From: Alphaproteobacteria bacterium
GTDB taxonomy: Bacteria; Pseudomonadota; Alphaproteobacteria; UBA6615
Length of the DNA stretch: 64,000 nucleotides
NCBI GenBank assembly: GCA_021774445.1
Contig: JAJFJA010000031.1
Coordinates: 62,001-126,000 of the forward strand
Direction: 5' to 3'
Of this stretch, positions 6,896 through 17,010 are shown piece by piece. Each line of letters begins with the position of its first letter. The first letter of the stretch is position 1. Under the pieces are notes generated by a model that was not told the origin of the DNA, made no database searches, and worked only from the letters and a program-made list of their open reading frames with translations. The position numbers and the translations under genes were made by a program.

Positions 6896-9229
6896 ATGCT
6901 GTCGCACAACCTAGAACAGACGCTCCATCGCGCTTTGGCCCTGGCCAATGAGCGCCGACATGAGTTCGCCACCCTCGAGCATCTGCTCCTGGCGTTGATC
7001 GAGGATCAGGACTCTATCGCCGTCCTCCGCGCCTGCGGGGTTGAGATCGGCAAGCTTCGGCAAGAGCTGACGGACTACATCGACAATGAGCTTTCGGGCC
7101 TGATGACCAACCGGCTCGAAGACGCCAAGCCGACCGCGGGCTTCCAACGCGTCTTGCAGCGTGCCGCGATCCATGTCCAATCGTCGGGCCGGGAAGAGGT
7201 CACCGGTGCCAACGTTTTGGTTGCTATGTTCTCGGAGCGTGAGAGCCACGCGGTCTACTACATGCAACAGCAGGATATGACCCGCCTCGACGCCGTCAAT
7301 TACATCTCCCACGGCATCGCCAAGGTTCCGGGTCAGGAGACGTCATCCCCGGTTTTCGGCGCCGAAGAGGGGGTTGACGGCGAGGAGGTGGTCAAAAAAG
7401 GCCGCGAGGCGCTCACCGCTTACTGCGTCGACCTCAACAAGAAGGCGGCCGACGGCTTGATCGATCCACTGATCGGCCGCGCGGACGAAGTCGAGCGCAC
7501 CATCCAAGTCTTGTGCCGGCGCCAGAAGAACAACCCGCTTTTCGTCGGCGACTCGGGCGTCGGCAAGACCGCGATCGCCGAGGGCCTTGCCCGCCGCATT
7601 GTTAAGCATGATGTGCCCGAGGTGCTTGAGGAGGCGACCATCTTCGCCCTCGATATGGGGGCGTTGCTGGCCGGTACCCGCTACCGCGGTGATTTCGAGG
7701 AACGCCTCAAGGCCGTCGTTTCGGAGCTTGAAGCCCTCGACGACAGCATCCTGTTCATCGACGAGATCCATACCGTAATCGGCGCCGGCGCTACCTCGGG
7801 CGGGGCCATGGACGCGTCGAACCTGCTCAAGCCCGCACTGGCCGGGGGCACGCTGCGTTGCATCGGCTCCACCACCTACAAGGAATACCGCAACTACTTC
7901 GAAAAGGACCGCGCCCTCGTGCGCCGGTTCCAGAAGATCGACATCGTCGAGCCGTCCGTCGAAGATGCGGTGAAGATTCTGCGTGGCCTCAAGCCGTACT
8001 ACGAGCGCCATCACAATATTCGCTACACCGAAGACGCTATCCGCACTGCGGTTGAGCTGTCCGCCCGCTACATCAACGACCGCAAACTGCCTGACAAGGC
8101 CATCGATATTATCGACGAGGTCGGCGCCTCGCAGATGCTGTTACCACCCTCCAAGCGCAAGAAGACGATCTCCGTGCGCGATGTCGAGAACGTGGTTGCC
8201 AAAATCGCCCGGATCCCACCCAAGTCGATCAGCCGCGACGACCGCCAGTCCTTGCGCAATCTGGAGCGCGATCTGAAGACTATGGTCTTCGGTCAGGATA
8301 CGGCCATCGAGTCACTGGCGAGCGCGATCAAACTCGCCCGCGCCGGTTTGCGTGAGCCTGAGAAGCCGATAGGCAGCTATCTGTTCTCGGGCCCGACGGG
8401 TGTCGGCAAAACCGAGGTGGCACGGCAACTGGCGCTGTCCATGGGCGTGCAGCTAACGCGCTTCGATATGTCCGAGTACATGGAGCGTCACTCCGTGTCT
8501 CGTCTGATCGGGGCCCCGCCGGGCTATGTCGGATTCGATCAGGGCGGCTTGCTGACCGACGCTGTCGATCAACACCCCCATTCAGTGCTGCTGCTTGACG
8601 AGATCGAGAAAGCCCACCCGGACCTGTTCAACATCCTGTTGCAGATCATGGACTACGGCAAGCTGACCGATCACAACGGTAAGGCGGTCGATTTCCGCAA
8701 CGTCATCCTGATCATGACCACCAACGCCGGCGCTACCGAGCTTGCTAAGCAGGCCATTGGCTTTGGTCGCGCGAAGCGCACCGGCGACGACGAGGAGGCA
8801 ATAAACCGGTTGTTCACGCCGGAATTCCGCAATCGTTTGGACTCGGTGATACCTTTCGCCGCGCTCACGGAGGAAATCGTCTCCAAGGTTGTCGACAAGT
8901 TCGTCATGCAGCTCGAAGCCCAACTTGGTGATCGCAACGTCACCATCCAGCTCGACGACGAGGCAAGGAGCTGGCTCGCCAAACGTGGTTATGACAGTTC
9001 CTTTGGTGCCCGGCCTTTGGCCCGCGCCATCCAGGAGCATATCAAGAAACCGCTTGCTGAAGAGCTGCTGTTCGGTGCCCTGGCCAAGGGCGGCTCTGTC
9101 AAGGTCACGGTTGCCGAAGGCAAACTTGCCTTCATCTGCAAGGAAGACAAACGCGCGACCAAGTCCGGCAAGAAATCGAAGCGCGGCGGCACCGCCGCAG
9201 GCTCGGACAAGACAGAGCTCGTAGACTAG
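6896..9229 (+). CDS. clpA: ATP-dependent Clp protease ATP-binding subunit ClpA
   Basis: Hexameric AAA+ unfoldase that feeds substrates to ClpP. Residues 1-150 form the Clp N-domain (HRALALANERRHEFATLEHLL). Walker A of D1 is GDSGVGKT at about 218 with Walker B LFIDEIH. Walker A of D2 is GPTGVGKT at about 499 with Walker B LLLDEIE. IGFG in the C-terminal region matches the IGF/L loop that docks on ClpP. I chose ATG 6896 because it aligns with the usual ML start, but a GTG six bases earlier is equally possible. The C-terminus has a Lys-rich tail. The stop overlaps the 3' end of the convergent gene by 4 bases. Confidence 0.95.
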   Translation: MLSHNLEQTLHRALALANERRHEFATLEHLLLALIEDQDSIAVLRACGVEIGKLRQELTDYIDNELSGLMTNRLEDAKPTAGFQRVLQRAAIHVQSSGREEVTGANVLVAMFSERESHAVYYMQQQDMTRLDAVNYISHGIAKVPGQETSSPVFGAEEGVDGEEVVKKGREALTAYCVDLNKKAADGLIDPLIGRADEVERTIQVLCRRQKNNPLFVGDSGVGKTAIAEGLARRIVKHDVPEVLEEATIFALDMGALLAGTRYRGDFEERLKAVVSELEALDDSILFIDEIHTVIGAGATSGGAMDASNLLKPALAGGTLRCIGSTTYKEYRNYFEKDRALVRRFQKIDIVEPSVEDAVKILRGLKPYYERHHNIRYTEDAIRTAVELSARYINDRKLPDKAIDIIDEVGASQMLLPPSKRKKTISVRDVENVVAKIARIPPKSISRDDRQSLRNLERDLKTMVFGQDTAIESLASAIKLARAGLREPEKPIGSYLFSGPTGVGKTEVARQLALSMGVQLTRFDMSEYMERHSVSRLIGAPPGYVGFDQGGLLTDAVDQHPHSVLLLDEIEKAHPDLFNILLQIMDYGKLTDHNGKAVDFRNVILIMTTNAGATELAKQAIGFGRAKRTGDDEEAINRLFTPEFRNRLDSVIPFAALTEEIVSKVVDKFVMQLEAQLGDRNVTIQLDDEARSWLAKRGYDSSFGARPLARAIQEHIKKPLAEELLFGALAKGGSVKVTVAEGKLAFICKEDKRATKSGKKSKRGGTAAGSDKTELVD

Positions 9230-10410
9230 AGCGGCGCGTCCCCGTCGCAACGGTAGGGCGAGTGGCGCGCCAGCGCTGAAATCTCATACTGCATGGCCCG
9301 CCGCTCTTCGGCGCAGAACCGCGCCACTGCTTCGCGGAAGGATTCGTTGCGAATATAGTGGGCGCTGTAGGTCGGCACCGGCAAGTAGCCGCGTTGGATC
9401 TTGTGCGGCCCTTGCGTTCCCGCTTCCACCCAAGTCAGACCGTGGCTAATTGCGTAATCGATTGCCTGATAGTAGCAGGCCTCGAAATGCAGAAAGGGCG
9501 TGTCGTCGACGCTCCCCCAATTTCGGCCATAGAGCGTGTCGCTGCCCTTCAGATTAAGCGCCCCGGCCACCGGGCGGTCGCCGTCGAAGGCCATCACCAG
9601 CACCACGGCATCGCCCATCCGCATCTGCAGTTCCTCGAAGAAGCCGCGGGTGAGATAGGGATAACCCCATTTTCGGTCGTAGGTATCCACGTAGAACTGA
9701 TAGAACGCATCCCAGTGAACCGGCCGGATGTCGCTCCCGCTCAACGCTTTCAGTGTTATTCCACTCTCGGCGACCACGCGTCTTTCTTTTCGAATCGCCT
9801 TGCGCTTACGGCTGATAAGCGTCCCCAAAAAGTCGTCGAAGGACTGATACCCTTCGTTGTGCCAATGGAATTGCTGGCCGAGCCGCGGCACCCAATCTGC
9901 CGCTTTGAATAGCTCATAGTCCTCTTTGGTCGTGAACGTCGCGTGGACCGAGGAGACGTTGAGCTGCTCTGCGACCGCTTCGAGAGTGCCGATCAGGGCC
10001 GGACGTACGCCACTGTCATCCTCGTCACGCACCAACAATCGCGGGCCGGTGACCGGCGAGAAAGGCACGGCGACCTGTAGCTTGGGATAGTAGTCGCCGC
10101 CGGCGCGCTGAAACGCGTCGGCCCATCCCCAGTCGAAGACATACTCACCCTGTGAGTGGCCCTTTACATATAAGGGGACGGCGCCCACCAGCCTGCCTTG
10201 CCCATCCTCGAGGGCCAGATGCCGTGGCAACCATCCGCTCTCCGCACACACCGATCCGCTGATCTCCAGCGCATCCAGGAATGCATGGCTCACGAAGGGA
10301 TTCGCCGCACCCGCGCAGGCGTCCCATTCGGTCGCCTCGATGTCACCGATACGCTCCACCAGACGCGCGGTAACCGGTGTGCTGCTCGCCGCCGGGGACT
10401 CCTTGCTCAA
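9226..10410 (-). CDS. FemAB-like/GNAT-fold acyltransferase (DUF482 type)
   Basis: Protein of 394 residues resembling the PF04339/DUF482 group, proteins with GNAT folds related to FemAB peptidyltransferases. Family-typical stretches are NPFVSHAFLDALE near the N-terminus, GEYVFDWGWADAF, YYPKLQVAVPFSPVTGPR, FHWHNEGYQSFDDFL, LISRKRKAIRKERR and LNLKGSDTLYGRNWG. The substrate is unknown. The start is TTG at 10410, with a purine-rich AAGGCGG directly before it, which is unusually close; a GTG at 10359 is an alternative. It is the last gene of a run with two RidA paralogues, 27 bases downstream of the second. Confidence 0.82.
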   Translation of the reverse strand: MSKESPAASSTPVTARLVERIGDIEATEWDACAGAANPFVSHAFLDALEISGSVCAESGWLPRHLALEDGQGRLVGAVPLYVKGHSQGEYVFDWGWADAFQRAGGDYYPKLQVAVPFSPVTGPRLLVRDEDDSGVRPALIGTLEAVAEQLNVSSVHATFTTKEDYELFKAADWVPRLGQQFHWHNEGYQSFDDFLGTLISRKRKAIRKERRVVAESGITLKALSGSDIRPVHWDAFYQFYVDTYDRKWGYPYLTRGFFEELQMRMGDAVVLVMAFDGDRPVAGALNLKGSDTLYGRNWGSVDDTPFLHFEACYYQAIDYAISHGLTWVEAGTQGPHKIQRGYLPVPTYSAHYIRNESFREAVARFCAEERRAMQYEISALARHSPYRCDGDAPL

Positions 10411-10437
10411 CCGCCTTGATCCGCCGTCGACGCTCGC

Positions 10438-10914
10438 CTATGCGACCGCGAAGATCCCATCGATTTCCACCGAAATGTTGAAGGGCAGCGCCGGCGCACT
10501 GATGGCCGCGCGCGCATGCCTGCCGATGTCACCGAAGATTTCCACCATCAAGTCGGACGCGCCGTTCATGACCAGGGCTTGTTGATCGAAATCAGCCGCG
10601 CTGTTGACCAAGCCGAACAGCCTGACCACGCGTCTGACCCGATCCAGGTCACCGTCGAGTTCGACCGCAACCTGCGACAACACGTTGAGGCAGGTCAGCC
10701 GTGCCGCCTGCTGACCCTCCTCGACGCTCAGATCTTGCCCCACCCGACCCTCAAACAGGATTTCCCGGCCGTTCACCGGCCCTTGGCCGGAAACTGAAAT
10801 CAGCCCGCCTGTCCGGACCGCACCGATATAATTGGCCGCTGGCGGCGCCGCGTCCGGCAATTCGATGCCCAGTTCGGCCAATCGCCGTGAGATGCGTCCA
10901 TCGCGAAGATCCAT
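10438..10914 (-). CDS. RidA family protein (first of tandem pair in coordinate order)
   Basis: RidA/YjgF-fold protein of 158 residues. Family members hydrolyse reactive enamine/imine intermediates released by PLP enzymes, or act as related amidohydrolases. The typical strand-helix pattern is present: NYIGAVRTGGLISVSGQGP, the LFGLVNSAADF segment, and HARAAISAPALPFNISVEID, which keeps the Arg and Glu of the active-site cleft. It is an extended form with an N-terminal arm, as in the YjgH/atu1-like subgroup. It starts 2 bases after the stop of its paralogue, so the two are almost certainly co-translated. Confidence 0.88.
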   Translation of the reverse strand: MDLRDGRISRRLAELGIELPDAAPPAANYIGAVRTGGLISVSGQGPVNGREILFEGRVGQDLSVEEGQQAARLTCLNVLSQVAVELDGDLDRVRRVVRLFGLVNSAADFDQQALVMNGASDLMVEIFGDIGRHARAAISAPALPFNISVEIDGIFAVA

Positions 10915-10916
10915 GC

Positions 10917-11384
10917 CTAGGCAATCTCAAACAGCGCGTCGATTTCCACGGCAACGCCAAACGGCAGACTGCCGACACCGACCGCGAACCGCGAATGGCG
11001 GCCGGCATCACCCAGCGCACCCACCATCAAGTCGGAGGCGCCATTGATCACCATTGGATGCTCGACGAAGTCTGGAACCGCGTTGACAAAGCCGCTGAGT
11101 TTCACGCACCGTACGGTGCGGTCCAAATCCCCATCCAAGGCTGCCTTGAGTTGCGCCAGAATGCCGATTCCGCAGGCTTTCGCCGCCTCGGCGCCCGCCG
11201 CCGCATCGAACGTTTCGCCAACTTTGCCAATGAAGCCCGGTTTGCCGTCGACCATCGGCAATTGGCCCGAGATAAAGACCAGGTTGCCGCTGATCACCCA
11301 GGGCACATAATTTGCCGCCGGTGCCGCCGCTTCTGGCAACGTGACGCCAAGATCCGCCAGCCTGGCGTCGATCCGACCAGTCAT
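10917..11384 (-). CDS. RidA family protein (paralogue)
   Basis: Second RidA-fold protein, 155 residues and clearly homologous along its length to the following gene product (AAPAANYVPWVISGNLVFISGQLP against PPAANYIGAVRTGGLISVSGQGP; GASDLMVGALGDAGRHSRFAVGV against GASDLMVEIFGDIGRHARAAISA). The active-site Arg and the C-terminal VEID are retained. The pair looks like an old tandem duplication and may form mixed trimers. First gene of the RidA-RidA-acetyltransferase run, and 181 bases downstream of nrdJ on the same strand. Confidence 0.88.
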   Translation of the reverse strand: MTGRIDARLADLGVTLPEAAAPAANYVPWVISGNLVFISGQLPMVDGKPGFIGKVGETFDAAAGAEAAKACGIGILAQLKAALDGDLDRTVRCVKLSGFVNAVPDFVEHPMVINGASDLMVGALGDAGRHSRFAVGVGSLPFGVAVEIDALFEIA

Positions 11385-11565
11385 ACGACAGTCTCCATAT
11401 CCAGGGGTTTTTTCAGGGCGTCATGATAACTGCCGCCCGCCGCCCTTGGTAGGCGAAAACCACCAAATATCCGGTAATTGAACGGACCGCAGCCGCGATC
11501 CCGAAGGGCCTGGCTGCCCCCTGAAAGAATGGCTGCTCAGGCCCCGGGTTCGGGCGACGGTGATC

Positions 11566-14500
11566 CTAGCTGCAGCCGTTTGTGCCGCCGCATGTCATAC
11601 ATTTCAGGCAAGTGCCGTTGCGAACCAGCGTAAAGTTACCGCACTCGCCGCAGGCATCGCCCTCATAGCCTCTCATGCGCGCTTCCTGGATCGGTCCCGG
11701 TGCCTCGCCATTGCCGACCGAGACGGTCGCTGCCACGGCCAAGCTGCCGTTTGCGACCGTGGCTTCGCTATGCAACATCAGTTGCTCCGGCCCGGTCTCG
11801 TTTTTGTTGCCGGCGCCGCCATGCACCACCACCAGACCTTTGCGCCGCACAAAGCCGTTGCTGATCGCCTGTTGTGCCAGATGGCTAGGCAGCGACTGCG
11901 CTTTTTCACCGCGGCCGACGCTGTCCGGGCGCAGATCCTCCGGCACCACATGCGCCAAATCGTTGCGGCCTAGGTAGCTCACCGCCAACTCACGGAAGAT
12001 ATAGTCGAGCACCGAACTCGACATCTTAATCGCCTCATTACCTTCGACGATGCCCGACGGCTCGAAACGAGTGAAAGTGAAGGCGTCGACGAATTCCTCC
12101 AACGGCACGCCATATTGCAAGCCAATGGAGATCGCGATCGCAAAGTTGTTCATCAGCGACCGGAAGGCCGCGCCTTCCTTATGCATGTCGATGAACATTT
12201 CACCGACCGCGCCATCCACGTACTCGCCCGTGCGCAGATAGACCTTGTGCCCGCCGACCGTGGCTTTTTGCGTGTAACCCTTGCGGCGATCGGGCAACCG
12301 CCGTCGCTCGGCGCCTCGGTCGATAACGCGCTCGATCACTCGTTCGGCGACAATCTGAGCCCGCCGCCCGTCCGGGGCATCGATGATCGAGTCCAGCGTG
12401 TCCTGTTCGTCTTCGTCCTCGGCATCGCTGCTTAGCAATTGTGATTGCAGCGGTTGGCTAAGCTTGGAGCCGTCACGATAGAGCGCGTTGGCCTTGAGAC
12501 CGAGCCGCCAGGACAGCATGTACGCATCCTTACAGTCGGCGATCACCGCTTCGTTCGGCATATTGATGGTCTTCGAGATAGCGCCCGATATGAAGGGCTG
12601 CGCCGCCGCCATCATCTTGATGTGGCTTTCTGCCGGCAAAAAACGCGTGCCTATCAGGCCGCATTTGTTGGCGCAGTCGAACACCGGCAGATGTTCATCC
12701 CGCAGATACGGGGCGCCTTCGACCGTCATGGCGCCGCAAACATAGCTGTTCGCCGCTTCTACATCGTCTTTCGAGAAACCGATGGCGCCCAACAGGTCGA
12801 AATCCAACGCATCGAGTTGCGCCGCCGGCAGGCCCAGCGTCTCCGTACAGAACGACGCCCCCAAGGTCCATTTGTTGAACACGAAGCGGATATCGAAACA
12901 GCCGCCGAGGCCTTCCTCAACCCGTGCCAAAGCTTCGTCATCGAAACCCTTGGCGCGCAGCGCTTCTTCGCTGACGCTTGGCGCGCCCGCCAAGGTCCCA
13001 TGCCCGGTGGCGTAGCGGGTAATCTCTTCGACCTCCCGCCGTTTATAGCCGAGCGCATCGAGCGCCGGCGGCACCATGCGGTTGATGATCTTGAAGTAGC
13101 CACCACCCGCCAGTTTCTTGAATTTCACGATCGAGAAGTCGGGCTCGATACCGGTCGTATCGCAGTCCATCACCAGGCCGATCGTGCCGGTCGGTGCGAT
13201 CACCGAGACCTGGGCGTTACGAAAGCCGTGTACCTCACCCTCGGCCAGCGCCCTGTCCCACGCCCGTTTTGCCGCCGCGACGACACCGCTGTCCGGACAG
13301 TCGGCGCCGTTCAGCGCGACCGGTTCCACCGACAGAGATTCGTAACCGCTTTCTCCATGGGCGGCGCGCCGGTGGTTGCGCACTACGCGCAGCATGGCCT
13401 CCCGGTTTTTGGCATAACCGGAAAACGCGCCCAGTTCTTCTGCCATTTCCGCCGAAGTCGCGTACGCGACCCCAGTCATCGCCGCCGTGATGGCACCGCA
13501 AAACGCCCGGCCTTCGTCGCTGTCATAGCTCAGTCCGTTTGCCATCAACAGCCCGCCAAGATTGGCATAACCCAGTCCCAGCGTGCGATATTCATAGCTA
13601 AGTTGGGCAATCTGGCGCGACGGATACTGCGCCATCAAGACCGATATCTCGAGCGTCACCGTCCATAGTCTGACCGCATGTTCAAACGCGGCGACATCGA
13701 TCAGCGCATCGTCCGCCGCCTTATCTCCCGGCCGAAAAGTGATCAGGTTCAGCGACGCCAGATTGCAGGCCGTATCATCGAGGAACATATACTCCGAGCA
13801 GGGGTTGGAGGCGTTGATTCGCCCCGAATTCGGGCAGGTGTGCCACTCATTGATCGTGCTGTCGAACTGCAGCCCGGGGTCGGCGCTGGCCCAGGCTGCA
13901 TGGCCGATCTTCTCCCACAGCTCGCGCGCCGGCAGCGTCTTGGCGACCGCCCCGTCCGTACGCCGAGTCAGGTGCCACGGCTCGTCATTGCGCACCGCCT
14001 CCATAAAGGCATTGCTCAGTCGCACGGAGTTATTTGAATTCTGGCCGGATACCGTGAAGTAGGCCTCCGAATCCCAGTCAGTGTCGAATTCCGGGAACTG
14101 GACGTCTGAATATCCCTGGCGGGCAAATTGGATTACCCGCTGGACGTAATTCTCCGGCACCATCGCGGTCCGCGCCTCGCGTATGGCTCTCCGTAGTAAC
14201 CGATTGTGCCGCGGCTCGAACCGATCATCGTCAGCGCGATCGGGGGTCATGCCGGAACGGTCGTGGCATGCCTCCATCACCGCGCTCAGATGCTTCCGGC
14301 ACATCCGCGAGCCGGCAGCCAAAGCCGCTACTTTCTGCTCTTCCTTGACCTTCCAATCGATGAAGGTCTCGATATCCGGGTGGTCGACATCGACCGTGAC
14401 CATCTTGGCGGCGCGCCGCGTGGTTCCACCGGACTTGATCGCCCCGGCCGCCCGGTCGCCGATCTTCAGGAAGCTCATCAGGCCGGACGACCGCCCGCCC

Positions 14501-15240
14501 CCTGCCAGCCTTTCGCCTTCGCCGCGAATCTGCGAGAAGTTTGAGCCGGTCCCGGAGCCGTACTTGAACAACCGCGCCTCGCGCACCCACAGGTCCATGA
14601 TGCCGCCGTCATTGACCAGATCATCGGCCACGGACTGGATGAAGCAGGCATGCGGCTGCGGATGCTCGTAGGCGCTCTCGGATTGCACCAGTTTGCCGCT
14701 TTGGAAGTCCACGAACGCATGGCCCTGACTCGGCCCGTCGATGCCATACGCCCAGTGCAGGCCGGTGTTGAACCATTGCGGCGAGTTCGGCGCCGCCATT
14801 TGCGCCGCCAGCATGAACCTCATTTCGTCGAAGTAAGCCTGCGCGTCCGCTTCGGCGTCGAAATAGCCGCCCTTCCAGCCCCAATATGTCCACGTGCCGG
14901 CAAGCCGGTCGAACACCTGTCGGGCATCGGTCTCGGGGCCGCTGCGGTCGTCTTCCGGTAGCGCATCCAGGGCGGCATCATCGGCGACCTGCCGGCGGAG
15001 CCAGATCGGCACGCCCGATTCGGGCACGGCCTTGAGGCGTGCCGGAATGCCCGCTTTGCGCAGGTATTTCTGCGCCAGGATGTCGCAGGCCACCTGACTC
15101 CAGGCTGCCGGCACTTGGATCCCCTGGGCATCGAAAATCACACTGCCGTCCGGGTTGCGGATTTCGCTGGCCGCCTCGCGAAAAGCGATATCAGCATAGG
15201 GACCTTGACCTTCGATCGTAAATTGGCGGCCTATCTTCAT
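11566..15240 (-). CDS. nrdJ: vitamin B12-dependent class II ribonucleoside-diphosphate reductase
   Basis: Adenosylcobalamin-dependent ribonucleotide reductase, 1224 residues, converting ribonucleotides to deoxyribonucleotides independently of oxygen. Recognisable parts are the substrate-site [48 protein letters not shown] and the barrel motif [19 protein letters not shown]. The C-terminus has a cysteine cluster ([23 protein letters not shown]) typical of the long NrdJ form and probably used in re-reduction. The frame runs 17 codons further, but ATG 15240 has a strong GGGGGAG site upstream and a family-like MKIGRQFT start. No nrdAB is present in the window. Candidate NrdR boxes lie about 170-205 bases upstream. 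Confidence 0.96.
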   Translation of the reverse strand: MKIGRQFTIEGQGPYADIAFREAASEIRNPDGSVIFDAQGIQVPAAWSQVACDILAQKYLRKAGIPARLKAVPESGVPIWLRRQVADDAALDALPEDDRSGPETDARQVFDRLAGTWTYWGWKGGYFDAEADAQAYFDEMRFMLAAQMAAPNSPQWFNTGLHWAYGIDGPSQGHAFVDFQSGKLVQSESAYEHPQPHACFIQSVADDLVNDGGIMDLWVREARLFKYGSGTGSNFSQIRGEGERLAGGGRSSGLMSFLKIGDRAAGAIKSGGTTRRAAKMVTVDVDHPDIETFIDWKVKEEQKVAALAAGSRMCRKHLSAVMEACHDRSGMTPDRADDDRFEPRHNRLLRRAIREARTAMVPENYVQRVIQFARQGYSDVQFPEFDTDWDSEAYFTVSGQNSNNSVRLSNAFMEAVRNDEPWHLTRRTDGAVAKTLPARELWEKIGHAAWASADPGLQFDSTINEWHTCPNSGRINASNPCSEYMFLDDTACNLASLNLITFRPGDKAADDALIDVAAFEHAVRLWTVTLEISVLMAQYPSRQIAQLSYEYRTLGLGYANLGGLLMANGLSYDSDEGRAFCGAITAAMTGVAYATSAEMAEELGAFSGYAKNREAMLRVVRNHRRAAHGESGYESLSVEPVALNGADCPDSGVVAAAKRAWDRALAEGEVHGFRNAQVSVIAPTGTIGLVMDCDTTGIEPDFSIVKFKKLAGGGYFKIINRMVPPALDALGYKRREVEEITRYATGHGTLAGAPSVSEEALRAKGFDDEALARVEEGLGGCFDIRFVFNKWTLGASFCTETLGLPAAQLDALDFDLLGAIGFSKDDVEAANSYVCGAMTVEGAPYLRDEHLPVFDCANKCGLIGTRFLPAESHIKMMAAAQPFISGAISKTINMPNEAVIADCKDAYMLSWRLGLKANALYRDGSKLSQPLQSQLLSSDAEDEDEQDTLDSIIDAPDGRRAQIVAERVIERVIDRGAERRRLPDRRKGYTQKATVGGHKVYLRTGEYVDGAVGEMFIDMHKEGAAFRSLMNNFAIAISIGLQYGVPLEEFVDAFTFTRFEPSGIVEGNEAIKMSSSVLDYIFRELAVSYLGRNDLAHVVPEDLRPDSVGRGEKAQSLPSHLAQQAISNGFVRRKGLVVVHGGAGNKNETGPEQLMLHSEATVANGSLAVAATVSVGNGEAPGPIQEARMRGYEGDACGECGNFTLVRNGTCLKCMTCGGTNGCS

Positions 15241-15410
15241 GGCAAAAAACTCCCCCACACGGGCAAACGATCTCAACGTCTGCAATCGCACACGTACCCG
15301 ATCGGTTCCCGGTATATCCCCGAACCGTTCTAAGCGCTCCCCGAGTCGAAGCCATGTGCCGACACGTTCTGTTCGCTACACACGACATCTCGTGGAGATT
15401 GCTAACCTAC

Positions 15411-15426
15411 CCACAAGATATGCCCT
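15411..15426. promoter_or_regulatory. candidate NrdR box 1
   Basis: CCACAAGATATGCCCT matches one half of the NrdR consensus acaCwAtATaTwGtgt well (CAAGATAT) and the other half poorly. It lies 19 bases centre to centre from a better box. NrdR is the ATP/dATP-sensing repressor of ribonucleotide reductase genes, and its sites usually occur in pairs. Confidence 0.4.
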
Positions 15427-15429
15427 GTT

Positions 15430-15445
15430 CAACTATATTTTGGGC
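15430..15445. promoter_or_regulatory. candidate NrdR box 2
   Basis: On the minus strand this reads GCCCAAAATATAGTTG and matches 9 of the 10 core positions of the NrdR consensus (C A A A A T A T A G). It lies about 190 bases upstream of the nrdJ start. The pair spacing (19 bp) is a little short of two helical turns, which weakens the call. Confidence 0.5.
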
Positions 15446-15703
15446 AGGTACCGGCATTAATGGGCAAATACGGCGTGGTCTCTGGCTTTTGCGGGAGGCG
15501 CGAAAAAATGCCGCATGCGATCCCACGCCAACACCGTGGCCGGCCGCGGAGCACGGGCGGCTCCTCCCTTATCGCCGACCGCGCCGGTAGCGGTAGCAAG
15601 CCACCCGCTGAGCCGCTTCGCCCGGGTAGACGAATCTTAGGGGAGGTGCCATATTTCGCGCGCCCGCTCGCAACTCGGTCGCGGGCCCTGTAAGGATTCC
15701 AAG

Positions 15704-16072
15704 ATGGCGACCATTGGCACCCGATTGATGACCTGGTTGCGCGGCCGCGAAGTCGGCCGTGATCAGTTCGGCAATCGGTACTATCGCGGTAAGGCGCGGA
15801 GCGGCTATCGCCGTGAGCGCCGGTGGGTGATGTTTGACGGCGAGGACGAGGCCAGCCGAGTACCCCCGGAATGGCATGCCTGGCTCCATCATCTAGTCAC
15901 GGACGTCCCCAAGGACACCGCGCCGCGTTACCCCTGGCAGAAAGAGCACCAGCCCAACCTGACCGGTACGCCGGCGGCCTACCGCCCGCCCGGCAGCGTC
16001 CTCGCGGGTGGCAAGCGTGACCGCGCGACCGGCGACTACGAGGCCTGGACACCGCCGCAGGGTCCTTCGTGA
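15704..16072 (+). CDS. NADH:ubiquinone oxidoreductase subunit NDUFA12 (B17.2-like)
   Basis: Accessory subunit of respiratory complex I shared by alphaproteobacteria and mitochondria, 122 residues. Family hallmarks are GTRLMTWLRGREVGRDQFGNRYY, the RRWVMFDGEDEASRVPPEWHAWLHH core, and DTAPRYPWQKEHQPNLTGT near the C-terminus. It has no catalytic role and binds the matrix/cytoplasmic arm of the complex. The main nuo operon is not in the window. Its stop overlaps the GTG of the following mlaD-like gene (GTGA), so it heads a cluster with envelope-lipid genes, an arrangement I recall as common in alphaproteobacteria. Confidence 0.95.
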   Translation: MATIGTRLMTWLRGREVGRDQFGNRYYRGKARSGYRRERRWVMFDGEDEASRVPPEWHAWLHHLVTDVPKDTAPRYPWQKEHQPNLTGTPAAYRPPGSVLAGGKRDRATGDYEAWTPPQGPS

Positions 16073-16551
16073 CCGCACAGCGCCAAGCTGTTGTCGAATT
16101 TTTGACCGGCGGCCTGCTGATGCTCGTGCTTGTCGGGTTTGTCGCGTTCGTTTTCAGCGGTGCCAAGTTGGCCAATGACGGCCACTACGACCTAATCGCC
16201 CGCTTCACCAGAGTCGATGGCCTCGCCGTCGGTTCTGAGGTGCGCGCGGCTGGCGTGCCTGTTGGCAGTGTGTCGGCGCTCTCGCTCGACGAGAACAACC
16301 AGGCGATCGCCGTACTTCGCGTATCGGATATCGTGCAGGTGGATACCGACGCTTCCGCGGCGATTGCCACGGACGGCCTTTTTGGCGCCAAATTCGTCAG
16401 GCTGGATATTGGCGGAGGCGACGACATGATTGCCGCCGGCGGCGAGATCGTATTCACGCAAGAAGCCATGATTGTCGAGGATCTGCTGGAACTGATTATC
16501 GGCCGGGGCCGCGCCCGGCTGTCGAGCGACCCCGCGCCGGCCGCGCAGTAG
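16069..16551 (+). CDS. MlaD/MCE-domain lipid transport protein 1
   Basis: Single MCE-domain protein of 160 residues, with one N-terminal membrane helix (GGLLMLVLVGFVAFVFSG) and a periplasmic domain (LIARFTRVDGLAVGSEVRAAGVPVGSV, then DGLFGAKFVRLDIGGG). MlaD proteins form hexameric rings that carry phospholipids between inner and outer membranes with MlaE/MlaF permease and ATPase partners. No mlaE, mlaF or mlaC is adjacent, so the partners must be elsewhere. GTG start overlapping the NDUFA12 stop. Confidence 0.9.
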   Translation: MTAQRQAVVEFLTGGLLMLVLVGFVAFVFSGAKLANDGHYDLIARFTRVDGLAVGSEVRAAGVPVGSVSALSLDENNQAIAVLRVSDIVQVDTDASAAIATDGLFGAKFVRLDIGGGDDMIAAGGEIVFTQEAMIVEDLLELIIGRGRARLSSDPAPAAQ

Positions 16552-16560
16552 GAGCGAACC

Positions 16561-17007
16561 ATGCGACGCAATATGGTGGAGACTGTTCTGGGCGGCGTGG
16601 TTGTGCTGGTCGCCGCCGGCTTTGTCCTTTTTGCGATGCGGACCGCCGAGATCCGTGAACCCGAGGGCTACTCGGTGACAGCGCGCTTCCTTAAGGTCGG
16701 CGGGCTCGAGCCCGGCAGCGATGTCCGGATCAGCGGTGTCAAGGTCGGCACCATTACGTCGCGCGAACTCGATGCTGCTAGTTTTGAGGCCGTGGTGACC
16801 ATGACCCTTGCCTCGAAAATCCAGCTACCGGCCGATACTGAGGCTGTTATTACCGGCGAGGGTCTGCTCGGTGGCAAATATCTGCGCCTGATTCCGGGGC
16901 AGGACACTGAGATTATCGCGGCCGGCGGTGAGCTTGAGCGCACCCGTGATTTCAAGAGCTTGGAGGATTCGGTCTCCGAGATCATCTTCCTGGCGACCGG
17001 GGGCTAG
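16561..17007 (+). CDS. MlaD/MCE-domain lipid transport protein 2
   Basis: Second MCE-domain protein of 148 residues with the same plan as its upstream neighbour: an N-terminal helix (VLGGVVVLVAAGFVLFAM), then VTARFLKVGGLEPGSDVRISGVKVGTI and GEGLLGGKYLRLIPGQD. In the domain it is closer than the first copy to the textbook MlaD pattern. It starts 9 bases after the first with GGAG before the ATG. The tandem pair suggests a mixed ring or a specialised paralogue. Confidence 0.9.
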   Translation: MRRNMVETVLGGVVVLVAAGFVLFAMRTAEIREPEGYSVTARFLKVGGLEPGSDVRISGVKVGTITSRELDAASFEAVVTMTLASKIQLPADTEAVITGEGLLGGKYLRLIPGQDTEIIAAGGELERTRDFKSLEDSVSEIIFLATGG

Positions 17008-17010
17008 TTG

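Larger units (their letters stand above)
15241..15703. other. 463-bp divergent intergenic region, nrdJ / NDUFA12
   Basis: No credible gene. The nrdJ-proximal part is moderately AT-rich and holds two NrdR-box-like elements at 15411-15445. The NDUFA12-proximal part (15480-15700) is GC-rich; its open frames look like composition artefacts. Promoters for both genes must lie here, but I see no convincing -35/-10 pair. Confidence 0.6.

Noticed and set aside
12445..13668. 407-codon open frame on the plus strand inside nrdJ
   Set aside because: Antisense shadow of nrdJ with Arg/His-rich composition and no motifs.
15241..15470. Cobalamin riboswitch before B12-dependent nrdJ
   Set aside because: No B12-box-like GCCACTG on the minus strand and no obvious conserved stem set; the NrdR-like boxes explain the region better.
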